In this document: positions 54,189 to 56,347 of the stretch, in pieces | Layout of the letters: each line of letters begins with the position of its first letter | Numbering within the stretch: position 1 is the stretch's first letter | Source: BTRG01 sp036986275 | Lineage (GTDB): Bacteria; Pseudomonadota; Gammaproteobacteria; Acidiferrobacterales; SZUA-150 | Length of the DNA: 56,347 nucleotides | Assembly: GCA_036986275.1 (NCBI GenBank) | Contig: BTRG01000010.1 | Coordinates: 1-56,347 of the forward strand | Direction: 5' to 3' | Program-made: the position numbers and the translations under genes | Notes under the pieces: generated by a model | The model's input: only the letters and a program-made list of their open reading frames with translations | Told to the model about the DNA's origin: nothing | Databases searched by the model: none

Positions 54189-54225
54189 CCCACATAATTC
54201 ATGAAGGCGGACCTTTCCCTTGAAT

Positions 54226-54756
54226 TTAATCCAAGGCGTCGAGTTCTTTATACGTTGTACTGGAATCAAACGCCAAAGATTGCCTTGCCTCGCGCAAGCG
54301 CTTGGCACGCAGAAGCAAATTTATTTTATGCAGCAGCTCCGCACGACCAATGGGCTTGGCCATAAAATCGTTTGCTCCCAGACGCATGGCCCAGATCTTA
54401 TCCGAAGCCTGTTCCGTACCGCTGATAACAATAATGGGAATACCCTTGGTGGCATCAGCCTTTTTGATCGCGCGTGTAGCCTGAAACCCGTTCATCACCG
54501 GCATAACGATATCCATCAAGATCAAGTCCGGTCGTTGTAATTGAGTTAGCTCCACACCCTGTTCGCCATTGTAGGCGGCTATAGTGCGGTAACCCTCTTT
54601 CACCAAAACATTGCGCAATAGATGCACCTGGGTCTTGGAATCGTCTATTACCAGGATGGTGGCATTTTTATCCTTTGCCTTCACCTCACCGCGGGCATCA
54701 CTTTCATATTGCCGCTGTGCCCGTGAAAACATGTGTCTGATGGGATTGCGATCCAT
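54226..54756 (-). CDS. CheY-like response regulator (PilG/PilH-type)
   Basis: 176 residues: a receiver domain with the acidic pair D38-D39 (LVIDDSKTQVHLLRNVL), phosphoacceptor Asp82 (LILMDIVMPVMNG) and Lys134 (DFMAKPIG), and no DNA-binding output domain. A 30-residue N-terminal extension and a 25-residue tail are unusual for simple CheY proteins. The VIDDSKTQ start resembles PilG/PilH, which act in type IV pilus chemosensory signalling; no histidine kinase is adjacent. Confidence 0.88.
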   Translation of the reverse strand: MDRNPIRHMFSRAQRQYESDARGEVKAKDKNATILVIDDSKTQVHLLRNVLVKEGYRTIAAYNGEQGVELTQLQRPDLILMDIVMPVMNGFQATRAIKKADATKGIPIIVISGTEQASDKIWAMRLGANDFMAKPIGRAELLHKINLLLRAKRLREARQSLAFDSSTTYKELDALD

Positions 54757-55078
54757 TCTTCTTCCTAACTGATTGTTTTAATTGAGTGAAATCACTATTA
54801 AATCTATCCTGATTAGTGCGGACAAACAATACCGTTAATCAGCTCTAGACCCCCATACCCCTGAAACCAACTGGGTATTTCCTCGTACACAATTATTATC
54901 CATGCTCAGGCTTACAGCTGGCTTACAGCCTCGCACAGTAGTGATGTCTTGATTCGTACCACTCATCCGTCACGACTTCCGGTTTGTCTGCTTCTGATTT
55001 CGACCGCAGACAGGCTGTGCCATATTCTTGTTGTGTCATACAAAACACTTCAAAACAGGGTAGTTGCGGAGCCAGAAT
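54757..55078. other. 322-base intergenic stretch with a possible small ORF
   Basis: Nothing clearly functional. On the minus strand, 55039-54923 is open for 38 codons (MTQQEYGTACLRSKSEADKP and on) with weak GAAGTG ahead of it; it may be a small gene or chance. GGCTTACAG occurs twice in tandem at about 54908-54927. Confidence 0.4.
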
Positions 55079-56344
55079 TTGAGCATTTTCGATAAACATT
55101 GCCCTCTCTGTAAGACATTGTTGCCCAGCAACGCTGCGCACTGCGAATGTGGGTATTCCTTTGATCCGGCCACGGGAATCGAGGAATCGGCCCAGGAACT
55201 CGGACTCAATGCCCAGGAAGAACAACTCTACGAAAACTATCTCGCTGCGCGACTGGCGCAAACGGAAGAAAGCGTCAAGGTAGCCCAGACACACCTCAAA
55301 AGCGATCCGGAGAACCAGGCATTGCAGGGCAGGCTCGCCGAGGCCGAGGCCGAGGCCGAACAGGCAAGAGCTGAGTTAACAGCACAGTCTGAAAGGGCCC
55401 ATAAAGCGGAATCCGCATCGCATGCCGCTCGTGGCGCCCTGATGAAGGCCAAGACTGCCAGAGAGAAACGTCAGGCCAAGGCGGCGGAAACAGCCAGAAA
55501 ACGTGCCGAACAACAACGACTGGAGGCCGAGCGTGCCGCACTGGCCGCGGAAGTTAAATACGCTGCCGAGGAAGCCGCTTTAAAGCGCGCTACCGCCATG
55601 CGGCTGGCAAAACAACAGGCCAAGGAAGCAGCCCGTGCAGCCGCGGCAGCTGAAGCCAGGCGCAGGGCCGAGGCAGCCAAGGCCGCCCGTGCGGCACAGT
55701 GTCGCCAGATCGAGCTGGCGCGCGCCCTGGCAGCCAAGGCCGATGCCGATATCCAGGCCCGTCGCGAACAGCACATCAAGGCACTGCAACAACATGCGGA
55801 GCTACAACAACAAGCCGAACAATTGAGCGCCAAGGAACAAGCTGCGCTTGTTGCCGAAGAGGCCGCTGCCGAGACATTCGCCCTGCTTGAAGCCGCCGAA
55901 CAGAAACAACTGCTGGCAATAGGAAATTCTCACACTGTTACCGTGACACCACAGGCCGGCTACCCTACCGTGAAATCAAGCCCTACAGCCAGAAAGGAAA
56001 CACTTAGTCGATTGGCCAAGGTTGTACCCATCAAGCCGAATATCCAGTCACAAGCCACACAAGCCTTTAGAGAGGATCAGACCAGGCGTGCCGCCAAAAT
56101 CCTGGAAGAAGCCAGGGCCGCATATGTGGCAAGCCAGCCAGCTCCATCAGTTCGCAAGGCCCCTGCCGCTAAACACATCTGCCCCCATTGCACGGCCGAC
56201 CTCAAACCCAAGCAAGCCTACTGTGGCTGTGGCTATGAAATATTACCCCAACAAAACCTTTCGATCGGCCTGAGCCTGGATGCTGCTGACAGGGAATTCA
56301 TGTCCAAATTCGAAAACGTAGAAATCACTAAAATGTCTTCCTAG
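55079..56344 (+). CDS. Double zinc-ribbon protein with Ala/Glu-rich coiled coil
   Basis: 421 residues from the TTG at 55079 (GGAG seven bases upstream); a TTG five codons earlier is the alternative. The N-terminal zinc ribbon has CPLC (8-11) and CECGYSFDP (22-24). Residues about 60-300 are a long Ala/Glu/Lys/Arg coiled coil with few breaks, containing many RA/AE heptads. A Thr/Pro-rich linker follows, and the C terminus bears a second ribbon CPHC ... CGCGYE before a short tail ending MSS. No signal peptide or membrane helix. Looks like a scaffold or rod with metal-binding ends; no function known to me. Confidence 0.75.
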   Translation: MSIFDKHCPLCKTLLPSNAAHCECGYSFDPATGIEESAQELGLNAQEEQLYENYLAARLAQTEESVKVAQTHLKSDPENQALQGRLAEAEAEAEQARAELTAQSERAHKAESASHAARGALMKAKTAREKRQAKAAETARKRAEQQRLEAERAALAAEVKYAAEEAALKRATAMRLAKQQAKEAARAAAAAEARRRAEAAKAARAAQCRQIELARALAAKADADIQARREQHIKALQQHAELQQQAEQLSAKEQAALVAEEAAAETFALLEAAEQKQLLAIGNSHTVTVTPQAGYPTVKSSPTARKETLSRLAKVVPIKPNIQSQATQAFREDQTRRAAKILEEARAAYVASQPAPSVRKAPAAKHICPHCTADLKPKQAYCGCGYEILPQQNLSIGLSLDAADREFMSKFENVEITKMSS

Positions 56345-56347
56345 GAG

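Overview
This 56 kb window is chromosomal DNA of a free-living-type gammaproteobacterium. The evidence is gene content and gene order: infA next to aat and bpt and convergent with clpA-clpS, rluE-nudJ-mnmA-purB in the Escherichia order (minus hflD), rluD-pgeF divergent from bamD, and nadE next to glnB. The cell is Gram-negative: an outer-membrane phospholipase, Slp and BamD lipoproteins and an Omp85-type barrel are all encoded. I cannot name a genus. No rRNA, tRNA, CRISPR array or prophage was recognised.

Layout. 1-1.2 kb: a REP-associated (RAYT) transposase cut by the left edge, a cluster of short repeats, and the orphaned last 70 codons of methionine synthase. 1.5-10 kb: housekeeping and envelope genes (WYL protein, RNase D, PldA, SseB-like, CnoX, DUF3301, YchJ, an acyltransferase, a GIY-YIG protein, a hydrolase, an AI-2E/PerM permease). 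10-15 kb: a DUF1614 relic, then a proteostasis block of DegP and ClpB (ClpB with a textbook heat-shock promoter) and YajD. 15-24.7 kb: glutamate dehydrogenase; an ergothioneine locus (egtD divergent from egtC-egtB) with an ArsR regulator and a UMF1-type MFS transporter; an alanine symporter; nadC; a DsrE-like exported protein. 24.7-31.5 kb: def, an ACT-domain regulator, a ZIP transporter, pgeF, rluD, bamD, glnB, nadE and a sucC relic. 31.7-37.8 kb: a nearly complete bacterial N-degron module (aat, bpt, clpA, clpS) around infA, plus a cold-shock protein. 37.9-45.6 kb: icd, a very large metallopeptidase/beta-propeller/Omp85 fusion, rluE, an eroded nudJ, mnmA and purB.

45.6-56.3 kb is the accessory-looking part: a membrane protein with a histone-H1-like lysine tail built on a 15-bp tandem repeat, an unknown PLD-like protein, an NlpC/P60 lipoprotein, two PilZ proteins, Slp and a second lipoprotein, an adjacent Ser/Thr kinase and PP2C phosphatase, a DedA-type protein, an MscS channel, a CheY-like regulator, and a coiled-coil protein capped at both ends by zinc ribbons.

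Two themes stand out. First, at least four ancestral genes (metH, DUF1614, sucC, nudJ) survive only as shortened relics, and three of them look as if large internal pieces were removed while the reading frame was kept; hflD is gone from its usual slot. This is either real gene erosion or a systematic assembly effect, and should be tested with reads. Second, proteostasis functions are dense here: ClpB, DegP, CnoX, ClpA/ClpS with both N-end transferases, peptide deformylase and BamD. I did not find a clear, wholly new defence or biosynthetic system; the best candidates for new biology are the peptidase-propeller-Omp85 fusion, the zinc-ribbon coiled-coil protein and the kinase/phosphatase neighbourhood.
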